Of a stretch of DNA of 64,000 nt, positions 16,429-25,745 are shown piece after piece (within the stretch, counting starts at the first letter, position 1; each line of letters opens with the position of its first letter). The notes under the pieces were generated by a model that was not told the origin of the DNA, did not search any database, and was given only the letters and a program-made list of their open reading frames with translations. Made by a program: the position numbers and the translations under genes. Origin of the DNA: Pedobacter sp. Leaf176 (GTDB lineage Bacteria; Bacteroidota; Bacteroidia; Sphingobacteriales; Sphingobacteriaceae); the NCBI RefSeq assembly GCF_001424305.1, contig NZ_LMPD01000001.1, positions 1,136,853 through 1,200,852 of the forward strand, given 5' to 3'.

Positions 16429-17841
16429 TTAACTAATTTTATAAAGAATTCCTCTCGCTTTAAAAACCATCTGGAAAATAAATAGGGTAACCAGGCTCCA
16501 GAAAACAGCACTCATTAAAAATTCGAAACTATTACCTCTCCATAAAATCTGGAATAAACCGGCAAACATTACTGCCGATCCCATGAAATAGCCACCAAAT
16601 AACCTTTCTGCCAATAAAGAAATTTTCTGAGCGAGGTAACCATACAAGAATAAGCCAATCCAGATTCCTGCAACCCCGTACGAAAGATAACAGTCTACAA
16701 TAAAAGCCGGCTTTGCAGAAACGACCGACTGCGGGTTGACAACGCCCGCGGAATAAGCCCTGGTCATGACCAATTGCTCTACATTGGGTTTCCCAGGCCA
16801 GAAAAAACGAGGTACAATCGTCTTTAGCCCGTCGGCAGAGATTTTGCTTTTATAGAAGGGAACAAAGTCGGGGGTCGATCTTGTGTACTGTATAAACATA
16901 TCAATTTCTGATAATCGTATGGTCAAAAAAGCCCAGTTGTCTTCCTCCAACTCACTAACCAGGTTATCGGCATTGATGATGTTGGTCAGGCTTTCATTCC
17001 TCGCCGTCGCTGCATCGGCACCTTCCTGCACCATTTTTCTGAAATTTCCGATAAATGTGGGCAGAATGAAAAAGAGCATCAGCAAAATAGACAACAAGAG
17101 CGGCAAAATCTTTTTCCCATACACTGGCAGCATGAAAATGCCCAAAAGTAAAACGCAGATAATTATCGGTTCTTTGAAGCCTGAATTTAAAGCGGATATC
17201 ATATTTAAAGTGAATAAACCACATGCCGCTAATAAGTTTGGCCTTTTCTTCTCCCTTATTGCAAAAGCAAGGGCTATGGCGCCTGACACAAAACTTAATC
17301 CGCTTAATTGCACACTAAACTGGTTCAAGGCCCCGATTTTTGAAAACAGGTAGCCAAGTGGCAAACAAATTAACGAAATGCCCAATAACAGATTACTCAT
17401 AGATGGTGCATATATTCTGTACCTCTTTTTCTGCGAATAGTCCATGCCGGCGAGTAAGCCATGAGCGAGCGCAGCATGACCTAAAACGTAATAACGTTGA
17501 CACCTCGCTATGGATTTATAAACGTCTTCAGAAAAAAAATAGCGATTTCCTATGTAGCTGAAATATTCAAAGCCAAGTGCATTAAGATAATAAAAAATGG
17601 AAGTGCAAGCCATGTATCCTGCAAATACCACGTGAAGAAAAAAAATCGGTCTTAATAATTGTTCAATCACTGGCATGTCGTCAGGAAGTTTCCTGATGAA
17701 ACCCTTATAACAGATAAAGAAAATAAAAAATGAACCCATCCAGGCCAGGAGATAAGAGCCATGGGGTAGGGACTGGACCAACCAGGCAACCAAAAACGGT
17801 AAATACAGCAGCAGGTAATGGGTGTAATTAGTTCGCTTCAT
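16429..17841 (-). CDS. Wzy-like O-antigen polymerase/ligase membrane protein
   Basis: A 470-residue integral membrane protein with about 10-12 helices and a larger periplasmic loop near residues 270-360 (IPTFIGNFRKMVQEGAD; LSEIDMFIQYT; PRFFWPGKPNV). Such a loop is typical of Wzy polymerases and WaaL ligases, though the family diverges in sequence. In Sphingobacteriaceae an exosortase-associated Wzy-like protein occupies this position, and the nearby exosortase gene agrees with that. It could polymerise lipid-linked repeats or transfer glycan onto a sorted protein or lipid. It overlaps the upstream GT gene by 14 bases. The choice between polymerase and ligase is open. Confidence 0.78.
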   Translation of the reverse strand: MKRTNYTHYLLLYLPFLVAWLVQSLPHGSYLLAWMGSFFIFFICYKGFIRKLPDDMPVIEQLLRPIFFLHVVFAGYMACTSIFYYLNALGFEYFSYIGNRYFFSEDVYKSIARCQRYYVLGHAALAHGLLAGMDYSQKKRYRIYAPSMSNLLLGISLICLPLGYLFSKIGALNQFSVQLSGLSFVSGAIALAFAIREKKRPNLLAACGLFTLNMISALNSGFKEPIIICVLLLGIFMLPVYGKKILPLLLSILLMLFFILPTFIGNFRKMVQEGADAATARNESLTNIINADNLVSELEEDNWAFLTIRLSEIDMFIQYTRSTPDFVPFYKSKISADGLKTIVPRFFWPGKPNVEQLVMTRAYSAGVVNPQSVVSAKPAFIVDCYLSYGVAGIWIGLFLYGYLAQKISLLAERLFGGYFMGSAVMFAGLFQILWRGNSFEFLMSAVFWSLVTLFIFQMVFKARGILYKIS

Positions 17842-18997
17842 TGAGTAGCCTTAAGATCTGCCTGGACTGTGCCTCGAATGACCAGTCCTGAATAATTTTT
17901 TTACTTGCTCTTCCCATACCGATAAGCCTGATCTTATCTTTTGTGAGGTTCTGTAATTTATTTGTTAAATCAGCGCAGTTACCGGATTCGAATATTTCTC
18001 CGTTGATGCCTTTTTTAACCAGATCAGATGCACAACCTACTTTGTCAGATACAAGAATTGCTTTTCCGCAGGCCATGGCTTCATTTACTGCCAGGCCCCA
18101 GGTATCACTTTGTGAGGGTAGGCAGAATAAGTCGCAGGCCTGGTATACAACTGGCATCTGTGTTTGATTCTGGAAAGCCATGAAATGAATTTTGGATGAA
18201 AGGGTATTCTGAAAGTTTGTACGCTGATGGTCTAGCTTTAGCCTTTCCTCCATTGGACCATTTCCGACGAGCAACAGGTGTACGTGATTTATATTTAGTT
18301 CGTTAAACGCCTTTATTAATAATGAAGGGTTTTTATTTTGTTCAAACTTACCGGCAAAAAGTATTAATAAATCGGTTTCAGAAATATTTAAGCTGTGTCT
18401 TAAACTTAAAGCCTCGGCCGATCTTGGTGTTGAAAATCTTTCGTTATCTACGGCGTGGGGTAAAAAGCACAATTGTTTCCTTTTTAAACCGAATTTTTTA
18501 AAATAGGTTTTATTAGCGCTTCCTGCATAAAATGCCTTGTCTACATGACTATAAACCCATTTCAAAAACAAACTTCTCACTATCTCTTTTAATCCCTGGC
18601 TTTCATTAAGCAAAGTAGAATCGCCACGAAACCATAGCGGGATTTTACCCTTAAAATACCTTAATGCGCATAAATGGCTTTTGTAAGCCCATCCATATAT
18701 AAAAATTGCGTCTGGTGAGAAAGACTCCACCCGCGCGTTTAGATCAGGATTTATAATACCATTGTAGTGATTTGAGCCGGGCGCTTTAGCTGTATTAATC
18801 AAGAATTCGTAATCATATCCATCCAGAAGAGGAATATCCCAGGAAATGATTTGCCTGAAGTCAGGATCGTATTTTGCATTCGCACCAAGCTTGCCCCAGG
18901 TGTAAAAAACTTTAAGGCGACATTGTTTCGCCAGAAGACTGAATACCGGAGTGTAATATTGAATAGGATGGGTAATGATTATGGCTAGTTTTTTCAA
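17828..18997 (-). CDS. GT4 family glycosyltransferase
   Basis: A 389-residue GT-B glycosyltransferase. The N terminus KKLAIIITHPIQYYTPVFSLL is typical of GT4 enzymes in polysaccharide loci. The C-terminal domain has DLLILFAGKFEQNKNPSLLIKAF, LLLVGNGPMEE and LFCLPSQSDTWGLAVNEAMACGKAILVSD. In the last motif the first Glu of E-x7-E is replaced by Asp while the catalytic-side Glu is kept, a variation found in active members. It is inside the minus-strand operon, 8 bases after the preceding gene and overlapping the next. Sugar specificity cannot be predicted. Confidence 0.88.
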   Translation of the reverse strand: MKKLAIIITHPIQYYTPVFSLLAKQCRLKVFYTWGKLGANAKYDPDFRQIISWDIPLLDGYDYEFLINTAKAPGSNHYNGIINPDLNARVESFSPDAIFIYGWAYKSHLCALRYFKGKIPLWFRGDSTLLNESQGLKEIVRSLFLKWVYSHVDKAFYAGSANKTYFKKFGLKRKQLCFLPHAVDNERFSTPRSAEALSLRHSLNISETDLLILFAGKFEQNKNPSLLIKAFNELNINHVHLLLVGNGPMEERLKLDHQRTNFQNTLSSKIHFMAFQNQTQMPVVYQACDLFCLPSQSDTWGLAVNEAMACGKAILVSDKVGCASDLVKKGINGEIFESGNCADLTNKLQNLTKDKIRLIGMGRASKKIIQDWSFEAQSRQILRLLNEAN

Positions 18998-19004
18998 AAT
19001 TCCT

Positions 19005-20273
19005 TTAAGAATGCGCTAGAACTTTACTAAAAAGATTGCATTGCTCCCGTGTTAACGTTTTGGCAGAATTAGAATATTTTTTTGTTGACAATGGTGAACC
19101 ACTTTGCTTGCTCAGGTAGTTTAAAAATTCCACCAGTTCTTCTTCTTCACCATTTACTGAATATTTAAATACTTTCCCTGAACCAAGTTGCCCGATCTTA
19201 GCAACAGCAGCACCACCAGAGTTAAAAATGCCAATTATTGGCTTTCCAGCCAAAGCGTAAACATCTATTTTTGATGGGTTGTAGGCTTCGTCGTCAGAGC
19301 CCAGAATTAATAACGAATCGGCAGTATGTAATAAATTTAATGAATCGTAATAGCCAATTCTTGTAGTTATTTCCGTAATAACTTCGTCAACTGCATACTG
19401 CTCTGCTATCGGTGCAACAGTGTGTACTGCCCTTTCAGCACCCGCATAACTTGTACCAACGAAATATAAATGTATTTTACTGTAAGCATCTGGATAACTT
19501 AATTTTAAACCTGCTAATGCCATACAAAGAAAGTTGATACTCTTCCTCATTATATGTCCGACAGCCCCGGTGTACACAATATTCAATTTCTTTTCATCAA
19601 ATTCTATGGCATATGTACTCTTAGATTTAGCCAGTTCATAGTCTTGAGGATCTGCTCCAAAAGGAATTACCGCTGCGGGTATGTTTTTAAGCCATGGATA
19701 GCCAATTACTAAATCGTCAATATAGGTTTTAGAAACTGCTATCAAACCACCTACCTTTTTCATTGCAATTGGCTCCAGATATTTGTTCAACCGATAGGAA
19801 AACCAGTATTTTGGCGGACGCTCTTTTTTTGGCTTGCGCTGATAGTAATCCGTATGCCAGGGATCTTGCATATCGATAACATAAGGCACATCAAATTTTC
19901 GTTTCCAATATGATCCCAGAATTAATAGCGGAAATTGGGTAGTTGAAAAATAAATTAAGTCATAATTATTCCTTTTCAGTAATCTATCTACTTTACTTTT
20001 ATATTGCCAAAATGAGCGCAACGCGACACTTCCTAAGCCAAATTTCTGTGTGATTTTTTTCGGTAATGCGGATAGCGTATGTATAATGATGTCATCAGGT
20101 ACAGATAAAGACAAGATGGGATCTTTAATCATATCTATATATAGGGCATCAACGACCACCACTTCCACATCCCAGCCGAAATCCTTATAGTAGGGTAGGC
20201 TTGTCCTTACGCGGTGCATATCTGCCGCATTAACCGGAGGGAAAAGCGGGGAAATTATAAGCACTTTTTTCAA
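19005..20273 (-). CDS. GT4-like glycosyltransferase
   Basis: A 422-residue protein with a GT-B layout. The N terminus KKVLIISPLFPPVNAADMHRVRTSLPYY and the segment DWHTDYYQRKPKKERP-like region (residues about 145-160) fit the GT4 subset that starts from a glycine-poor loop. The C-terminal half contains LNIVYTGAVGHIMRKSINFL, LYFVGTSYAGAERAV and SLLILGSDDEAYNPSKIDVYALAGKPIIGIF, where the classical E-x7-E is modified. It starts with an ATGA overlap with the gene upstream. It presumably contributes one linkage of the glycan. The specificity is unknown and the subfamily is less certain than for its neighbours. Confidence 0.8.
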   Translation of the reverse strand: MKKVLIISPLFPPVNAADMHRVRTSLPYYKDFGWDVEVVVVDALYIDMIKDPILSLSVPDDIIIHTLSALPKKITQKFGLGSVALRSFWQYKSKVDRLLKRNNYDLIYFSTTQFPLLILGSYWKRKFDVPYVIDMQDPWHTDYYQRKPKKERPPKYWFSYRLNKYLEPIAMKKVGGLIAVSKTYIDDLVIGYPWLKNIPAAVIPFGADPQDYELAKSKSTYAIEFDEKKLNIVYTGAVGHIMRKSINFLCMALAGLKLSYPDAYSKIHLYFVGTSYAGAERAVHTVAPIAEQYAVDEVITEITTRIGYYDSLNLLHTADSLLILGSDDEAYNPSKIDVYALAGKPIIGIFNSGGAAVAKIGQLGSGKVFKYSVNGEEEELVEFLNYLSKQSGSPLSTKKYSNSAKTLTREQCNLFSKVLAHS

Positions 20274-21403
20274 TTCGCAGGTGTTTTATTAATTATCGAT
20301 AATGCTGTATTTAATTCTGAACTTAACTTCTCTGCATCCGGACTGTTGTCACGAATTAACTTAATTTGCTCGAAATAGGTGCTATAGCTATGCAATTCAC
20401 CGTTAGCAAGTTTTATTTTTTCGATAAAATCCACAACATTATCTTCAGATTGAAGGGTGTAATTATCATTCCAATAATAACCTCTTCTGCCAGCCATAGT
20501 GGTAATGACTGGTATTTCCCATTCAATCGCTTTAGCGAGTTTCATTGAAGCGCCCCTGGAGTAATTGAAAATCGGATTGATGAAGAAAGACCATGTTTGG
20601 ATTTCTTTTTGTAGTTCATCATCCGATAATGGACCAAGGTAGCTTACAAAAGGGTAATTCGATGCGAGCATCTTTCCAACTTCAGCAGGCTGCCCTGCAA
20701 TTCTTATTTCGATATTCAATTGCGCTTTAATCAATGCTGAGAAAAGCATATTTAGTGCTGTACTATTGGGTACATGATCTAATGTGCCGACGTAACCATA
20801 TATGCCCACTGTTGGGTTTCTATCAATCCTCACATTTCGATCGATCATTTGTGGAATGAAAAACGGTTTATTCATTCCCAACCACCGCTCGATGGCACTT
20901 TCTTCCAAGGACATTGTACAAACCAGATCGACATACCTTTTCCTGAAATGAGATTCTAAATACAGCACGATGCCTAATTTGAAGATGCCTGCATATTTTA
21001 AAATCCCTTTAGATGCATTGGTAAGGTCACCTAAAAGATCACCAGATTCGTTGCCGTGAGACATTATAATTACTTTAGGCTTATTAGGAAGATTTGATTC
21101 CTTAATCAAGCGGGAAAATCTGATTAGCTCAGCTTTGTTGATAAAAACATGCGTAATGTTCTTCTCAATTAAAACAGAAACTAATTTTTCACGATATCTT
21201 TTAACCGCATAAGCCTGGTAAAGATCGAAATTTATCTTATGTAAGAATCTAAATAGTAACGATTTGCTGTAATTAACCCCGAAATAATAGAGTTCATCGC
21301 TACTTAATTTGATTATTTTGAGAAATTTTCTTGAACATATTTGGACCCCTCCGGGAATTGCTGCATCTAAATCTAATGGATTGTATAAGAATAAGGCTTT
21401 CAT
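20270..21403 (-). CDS. GT4-like glycosyltransferase
   Basis: A 377-residue GT-B type protein. The N terminus ALFLYNPLDLDAAIPGGVQICSRKFLKII shows the GG-x-Q type acceptor loop of GT4 enzymes. The C-terminal domain has PTVGIYGYVGTLDHVPNSTALNML, IEIRIAGQPAEVGKMLASN and FFINPIFNYSRGASMKLAKAIEWEIPVITT. The last segment corresponds to the donor-binding motif, although the usual Glu pair is altered (MKLAKAIEWEIP). It overlaps both neighbours by 4 bases (ATGA type) and is clearly part of the operon. Catalytic function is probable but not certain, and donor and acceptor are unknown. Confidence 0.8.
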   Translation of the reverse strand: MKALFLYNPLDLDAAIPGGVQICSRKFLKIIKLSSDELYYFGVNYSKSLLFRFLHKINFDLYQAYAVKRYREKLVSVLIEKNITHVFINKAELIRFSRLIKESNLPNKPKVIIMSHGNESGDLLGDLTNASKGILKYAGIFKLGIVLYLESHFRKRYVDLVCTMSLEESAIERWLGMNKPFFIPQMIDRNVRIDRNPTVGIYGYVGTLDHVPNSTALNMLFSALIKAQLNIEIRIAGQPAEVGKMLASNYPFVSYLGPLSDDELQKEIQTWSFFINPIFNYSRGASMKLAKAIEWEIPVITTMAGRRGYYWNDNYTLQSEDNVVDFIEKIKLANGELHSYSTYFEQIKLIRDNSPDAEKLSSELNTALSIINKTPAN

Positions 21404-22392
21404 TTTGTATGCCAGTAGAGTTTTGAATAAATGTCATAATAATTTTTCGCGGCAAGCTCCAGGCTTAGATTTTCAGTAATGTAACTACGAGGGGAAAACT
21501 CATCATTTTTTAATTTCCTATGGAAGACTTCGAGTTTATTTTCAAAATCATCAAGGCTATTAAAGCGTAAACCGCATCTATCATCCCAATAGGGTACAGA
21601 GCTCACCGGTCCAAATTTGACCTTATGTGGGTAGAACTCCGGATCCAGCCAAAATTCCTCTTGGTCATATGCAAATATTGGTGTTCCCGTTGCTAAAATT
21701 TGCTGATAAGCCAAGCCCTGGGTTTCATGTTCACATAAGAAAATGGCCGCTTTTGAACTACTGAGCTTATTCATCAGAAGGTTGTGACTGTAGTGTCCGT
21801 AGCGGATGATTTCATATGTATAGCCCTGTGCCTGGAGTCTGTGCAGAATTGGTATAATTAGTCCATCTTCGGCAGCACCACGATTCCATCTTATTTTATC
21901 ATAAATTAGATAGTCGACAGGCAAACTATTTTTTTTTATTTCGCCTGACCATTTTTCCGTATCAATTCCCACCGGCCAACTTAAAACCTTTCCCAGGAAA
22001 TAAGGTTCAAACATTTTTTTCATCCAATTGCCTGGCACCAGGATTTGTTTAATGTTTTTATGGTCTTCGAGTAAATTTGGGTATTCGATCGGATGGGAAA
22101 ATATACTTGCCCCTAATACTATTGGATTTTTAAACTTTTGCTCATAAAGTAAATGAGTTTTGCCGAGAACGCCAATCAATTCACCCGGATTGTTCCTGGC
22201 ATAGCTATAATCATTATAGCGATACGGAATTTTTAGCAAATCAAGGCCTTTCATCAATCCTAAAGCGACCATTGCCTGGCCACCGGGTTGAGACTTTCCT
22301 CTAAATAGTCTCCTAATCAGACGCCTAGGGAATCGATCAAATCTAACCCATCGATCCGGATCAGGCTCATCGTAAAACAGATTAATCGTCAA
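21400..22392 (-). CDS. Glycosyltransferase, GT-B type
   Basis: A 330-residue protein. Recognisable parts are the N-terminal SQPGGQAMVALGLMKGLDLLKIPY acceptor-loop-like segment, QILVPGNWMKKMFEPYFLGKVLSWPVGIDTEKW in the linker, and SKAAIFLCEHETQGLAYQQILATGTPIFAYD as the donor-binding E-x7-type motif. It is shorter than standard GT4 enzymes (360-420 residues). It overlaps the downstream gene by 4 bases and the upstream fucosyltransferase-like gene by 11 bases. A role in glycan assembly follows from fold and context. Specificity is unknown. Confidence 0.8.
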   Translation of the reverse strand: MTINLFYDEPDPDRWVRFDRFPRRLIRRLFRGKSQPGGQAMVALGLMKGLDLLKIPYRYNDYSYARNNPGELIGVLGKTHLLYEQKFKNPIVLGASIFSHPIEYPNLLEDHKNIKQILVPGNWMKKMFEPYFLGKVLSWPVGIDTEKWSGEIKKNSLPVDYLIYDKIRWNRGAAEDGLIIPILHRLQAQGYTYEIIRYGHYSHNLLMNKLSSSKAAIFLCEHETQGLAYQQILATGTPIFAYDQEEFWLDPEFYPHKVKFGPVSSVPYWDDRCGLRFNSLDDFENKLEVFHRKLKNDEFSPRSYITENLSLELAAKNYYDIYSKLYWHTK

Positions 22393-23287
22393 AAGCTACG
22401 TGTTCTAAAATTGTGTTGTTTTCGAAAACATCCTGTTCTACAATTCTGCTAAAATCAGATAGTTGTATGTTTTCATTTTTATACTTTATAAATCTTAATG
22501 GGACTTTACCAATATAAGAGGACCACATCGAAAAAGTGCTTGGAGGACCAATGATGAAGTCGCAGCAGCTCAATGCATATACATCTTCAATCGCAGACGG
22601 CTGTTCCAATTGAAAGATGTCTAATTCAGAAAAAAATTCTAAGTTCAATTCCTCATTTGATGAGAGCAAAAAACCAGGATTCTGACCAAGATTTACAAAT
22701 TGTTCCTTTAAAGACTTTAAATAATTCAGATAAATTTTGTCGTTAAAATAATATACTCCACCCAGAAATGCTTTGTAATCACCTCTTCTGATATGAACGC
22801 CGATGATAACATCATGGTGTTCCCGCTTTGTATTGAACAATTCTGTTATACTGGAAGTAAAATATTTTTTTGGCTGGAAAATGTTTTTTATCTCGGCATG
22901 ATATTGCTCTAAAAAGATACGGCTGTTCCTACGAAATCCACCTCCCATAATAAAAATCCCCTGTTTGGTATGTAGTGCAGAGTCTTCCCAGGGTTCCTTT
23001 TTCCAGTTTATTTTGTCTGCATAAATTCGTAACGTCTTTAGCAACCAGCCTGGTGCAGTTCTGGCCAGTTTTAGTAGGATTTTTCTGAGATATACATCCA
23101 GAAAAGGACTTTTAAAATAGTTGAATCTAATATTCCTGTAGCAATTGAGGTTTTCAAAGTAGTTTCTGTTCTCATTGAAGTACAGGTTTAGATATTTCCT
23201 ATTGTATTTCAAAGCACGTGCAATCAAGGGGGCATTCGCCCAAAGCTGATTGCAAAGTTGTCCGGGTTTATCATTAACCACAATCAT
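22382..23287 (-). CDS. GT11-like alpha-1,2-fucosyltransferase
   Basis: A 301-residue protein with the GT11 hallmark VIIGVHIRRGDYKAFLGG (HxRRGDY, GDP-fucose binding) near residue 165 and the C-terminal region LSCCDFIIGPPSTFSMWSSYIGK, equivalent to the SSFSWW region of alpha-1,2-fucosyltransferases. The N terminus IVVNDKPGQLCNQLWANAPLIA matches the G-x-L-x-NQ-x-F/W loop of the family. The expected reaction is transfer of L-fucose from GDP-fucose to a galactose O2. It sits in the middle of the operon, with a GT10-type fucosyltransferase gene 2.4 kb upstream in transcription. No GDP-fucose synthesis genes are in the window. Confidence 0.83.
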   Translation of the reverse strand: MIVVNDKPGQLCNQLWANAPLIARALKYNRKYLNLYFNENRNYFENLNCYRNIRFNYFKSPFLDVYLRKILLKLARTAPGWLLKTLRIYADKINWKKEPWEDSALHTKQGIFIMGGGFRRNSRIFLEQYHAEIKNIFQPKKYFTSSITELFNTKREHHDVIIGVHIRRGDYKAFLGGVYYFNDKIYLNYLKSLKEQFVNLGQNPGFLLSSNEELNLEFFSELDIFQLEQPSAIEDVYALSCCDFIIGPPSTFSMWSSYIGKVPLRFIKYKNENIQLSDFSRIVEQDVFENNTILEHVAFDD

Positions 23288-23995
23288 TTATTCGGATATG
23301 AAGTCTAGTTTGTCTGAGCCAGCTACAAAGCCCTCTATATTCATGGATTCTGCAAGTTGATAGTTCTTTTTGAACTTAAGTATGCGACCAAAAGATTGTT
23401 CTAAAGACAAGGTAAATGGTGTACCGACAACAATATTTTTATAAAAAATTGATTTCATCAAGCTGACTAAATTTCTGATGCTGTTACAGGATCTTCCATA
23501 GCCGATCATTTCTTCTACAGCCAATTTTAATATGCTCTCTAATGCTTTTTTATTCTTTACGAGGTAAGAACGTGTGCTAAAGAACGGGAAATCGGCGTCC
23601 ATATTGATACAATAGCCCAGTATTTCCTTATCTGTAATTTTCTCTATCATTTCAGAAATATTAAATGCTTCGTTGGGATAGTATCGTCCACTTATTTTAA
23701 ATACATATTCATCTTCAGGAATTCTATGAAGGTTATTAAGAATTAACAAGGCTTCATTTAAACCTTTATTTTCAAAGCCGTATTGCCGGGCGTAAAATAT
23801 ATTTATATCCTGTTTTGTCCGCGATTGTATCCAGTCCATATTTATTTCATTTACCGAATTATCAAACAGAAAAATTTGCTTAAAACCTTTCTCGCTTAAC
23901 TTATTTATAGTGTGTATGGTTTGTTCGAGTCGCTCCTGATTGGTAAAATAGGAAGGGGCATAAGGAATAAGTGTTGATGAAATTATGGCTATCAT
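23288..23995 (-). CDS. Unrecognised operon protein, possible GT-A glycosyltransferase
   Basis: A 235-residue soluble protein that I cannot place in a named family. It begins IAIISSTLIPYAPSYFTNQERLEQT and has IFLFDNSVNEI near residue 40 and EYVFKISGRYYPNEAFNISEMI near residue 115. The VFKI-x-GRYY context sits where GT-A enzymes have a metal-site motif, and VGTPFTLSLEQSFGRIL follows later. No membrane helix or signal peptide is seen. It abuts the GT11-like gene with no spacer. The neighbourhood makes a glycosyltransferase the best guess. Confidence 0.7.
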   Translation of the reverse strand: MIAIISSTLIPYAPSYFTNQERLEQTIHTINKLSEKGFKQIFLFDNSVNEINMDWIQSRTKQDINIFYARQYGFENKGLNEALLILNNLHRIPEDEYVFKISGRYYPNEAFNISEMIEKITDKEILGYCINMDADFPFFSTRSYLVKNKKALESILKLAVEEMIGYGRSCNSIRNLVSLMKSIFYKNIVVGTPFTLSLEQSFGRILKFKKNYQLAESMNIEGFVAGSDKLDFISE

Positions 23996-23998
23996 TAT

Positions 23999-24751
23999 TC
24001 AGCTTTTCACGTTAATTTGACCAATATGAAAATGCGCATGAGGGTTTGGGATGATTACTGGATTTTCATTAAGATACCGGTGCATAACATCATTCACATG
24101 CATATCGGTAATATGGTCATTGTATATGATTTCGAGAAACCGCTGGTCGCTACCATACCGGTTTTTCTTTGTGAATTTGTGCATTTTTTTTAGAATTCCG
24201 TACGGTTTTTTATTTATACATATTCCCCACATACCGCCCATTATTTTTGAGTTATGAAGAAAATGGTCCCTTATAATGTGTAGTTTTTTATTGGAATACA
24301 GCCATTCGTCAACCATTTTCCGCTCCCTTTCCGATGCGATGGAATCAATATCCCTGATTAACACCACATCCGTATCGATGTCGTCTAAGGGTAGAAATCT
24401 CCAGTACATGTATCTGAAATCCTTACCTTCTTGTTTCATAACTATGATTTCGCAGCCTAGCTCTTTAATGCGGTTAAAAATTTTATTGGTTATGTCCCGA
24501 CTCATGTATATCCTGATTTGCCAACCAGGAAAAAAGGCTTTATAACTGCTAATGCAAGATTCAATGTTATTTATATACCGGTCTTCGTCGCCATACAGGC
24601 TAAAAGCGATTATTTTTTTATTTTTTCTGTCGGATAAGTAATTGCTTTCAACAGCAAATATTTTATGTTTAACAACAACGTCAGCTAAAAAGAAAAATAC
24701 GGCTTTAAAAGGGTTGAAAAAGCGATATTGATAATATTTTCTAAACATCAT
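23999..24751 (-). CDS. GT-A type glycosyltransferase-like protein with RDIDS motif
   Basis: A 250-residue protein. After a short hydrophobic N terminus (AVFFFLADVVVKHKIF) it shows KKIIAFSLYGDEDRYINNIESCISS, a YMYWRFLPLDD segment and the acidic motif VVLIRDIDSIASERE around residue 130-140, like the D-x-D metal site of GT-A enzymes. HIIRDHFLHNSKIMGGMWG and NRYGSDQRFLEIIY follow. The pattern recurs in polysaccharide loci, but I cannot name the family. It starts one base after the GT2 gene ends and ends 3 bases before the next gene. A sugar-transfer role is inferred. Confidence 0.75.
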   Translation of the reverse strand: MMFRKYYQYRFFNPFKAVFFFLADVVVKHKIFAVESNYLSDRKNKKIIAFSLYGDEDRYINNIESCISSYKAFFPGWQIRIYMSRDITNKIFNRIKELGCEIIVMKQEGKDFRYMYWRFLPLDDIDTDVVLIRDIDSIASERERKMVDEWLYSNKKLHIIRDHFLHNSKIMGGMWGICINKKPYGILKKMHKFTKKNRYGSDQRFLEIIYNDHITDMHVNDVMHRYLNENPVIIPNPHAHFHIGQINVKS

Positions 24752-24752
24752 T

Positions 24753-25745
24753 TTAAATGCCTAAGTATTTTTTAATGTATTGAAGGTATCTTGCCAGCCG
24801 CCAATTCAGATATTTGGCAACAGCGTTTATAACACCTCCACCAAGCTTAATTTCGCTCGCTTCATATATGCCTGAAAATTTTGAAATCTGAAGACGTTTG
24901 TATCTACAGTAAGTAGAAAGTTCTTTGTGTGCAGGAAAAGACATTAGTTCGACCTCCCGGTATGACCTATGGAAGCAATAAAAATACTCTTTTGGACTGA
25001 GGTAGTTTTTTAAGGTATCGCTCATGATATTCAATGCCTTTACAGATGATAACAGCGACTTATAACCGGAAAGTGTTGATAAAGTATTCTTATCATCCTT
25101 CCGGTATAATGCAACTGCATCAGGCAGATAAATTATACTTTTAGCATGTAATATTACCCTTAAAAAGAATTCCCCGTCGTCGTTGTACGATAATTCTTCA
25201 TTCCATAGACCTGCTTTTTTTATAATATTTGTTGGTGCTAACCAGGCATGGGTTTCAATCATGCTTCCTGGTATATTTTTATCACAACCGTATATTTTTT
25301 TTATGAGTTCGATGGGTTGCTCAAGCTCAGAAATAAAAGAATGGAGGCTCCGGTTACTTAGATGCAAATTAGCTTTGGTGTTGAAACGGGTACACGATCC
25401 GAAGGCAATTGAATCCGGATTTTCCAGTAATTTGCGTATTTGTAATTCAATTTTATTGTTTTCTAAAAGGTCATCAGCATCTAAAAATTGCACAAAATCA
25501 CCTGTTGCAATGGATAAGCCAAGATTTCTTGCAGAAGAGGCACCGTTATTTGCTTGCGTTAAAATTTTTATATCCTGATTTTCGTACGACATTAAAATAG
25601 ATAAGGTATGATCTGTTGATCCGTCATCTATAACAATAATCTCTTTATTCATCCATGTTTGACGTAATGCGTTCTGAATAGTAGCCCCGATGTATTTTTC
25701 GGAATTATAAGCCGGGATAATTATAGAAACTAAAGGACTATTCAC
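24753..25745 (-). CDS. GT2 family glycosyltransferase
   Basis: A 330-residue GT-A enzyme. SIIIPAYNSEKYIGATIQNALRQT and VIDDGSTDHT at the N terminus form the nucleotide-binding site, and FVQFLDADDLLENNK carries the D-x-D-type metal motif. SYNDDGEFFLRVILHAKSI near residue 195 is the usual acceptor-side D/E region. It overlaps the upstream GT10-type gene by 8 bases. Similar proteins add hexoses, rhamnose or N-acetyl sugars in capsule and O-antigen synthesis, so specificity cannot be predicted here. Confidence 0.92.
   Translation of the reverse strand: MNSPLVSIIIPAYNSEKYIGATIQNALRQTWMNKEIIVIDDGSTDHTLSILMSYENQDIKILTQANNGASSARNLGLSIATGDFVQFLDADDLLENNKIELQIRKLLENPDSIAFGSCTRFNTKANLHLSNRSLHSFISELEQPIELIKKIYGCDKNIPGSMIETHAWLAPTNIIKKAGLWNEELSYNDDGEFFLRVILHAKSIIYLPDAVALYRKDDKNTLSTLSGYKSLLSSVKALNIMSDTLKNYLSPKEYFYCFHRSYREVELMSFPAHKELSTYCRYKRLQISKFSGIYEASEIKLGGGVINAVAKYLNWRLARYLQYIKKYLGI

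Noticed and set aside
16425..16511. Upstream start for the GT4 gene at 15198
   Set aside because: The 29 extra codons mirror the end of the Wzy-like gene; the TTG at 16424 gives a standard GT4 N terminus.
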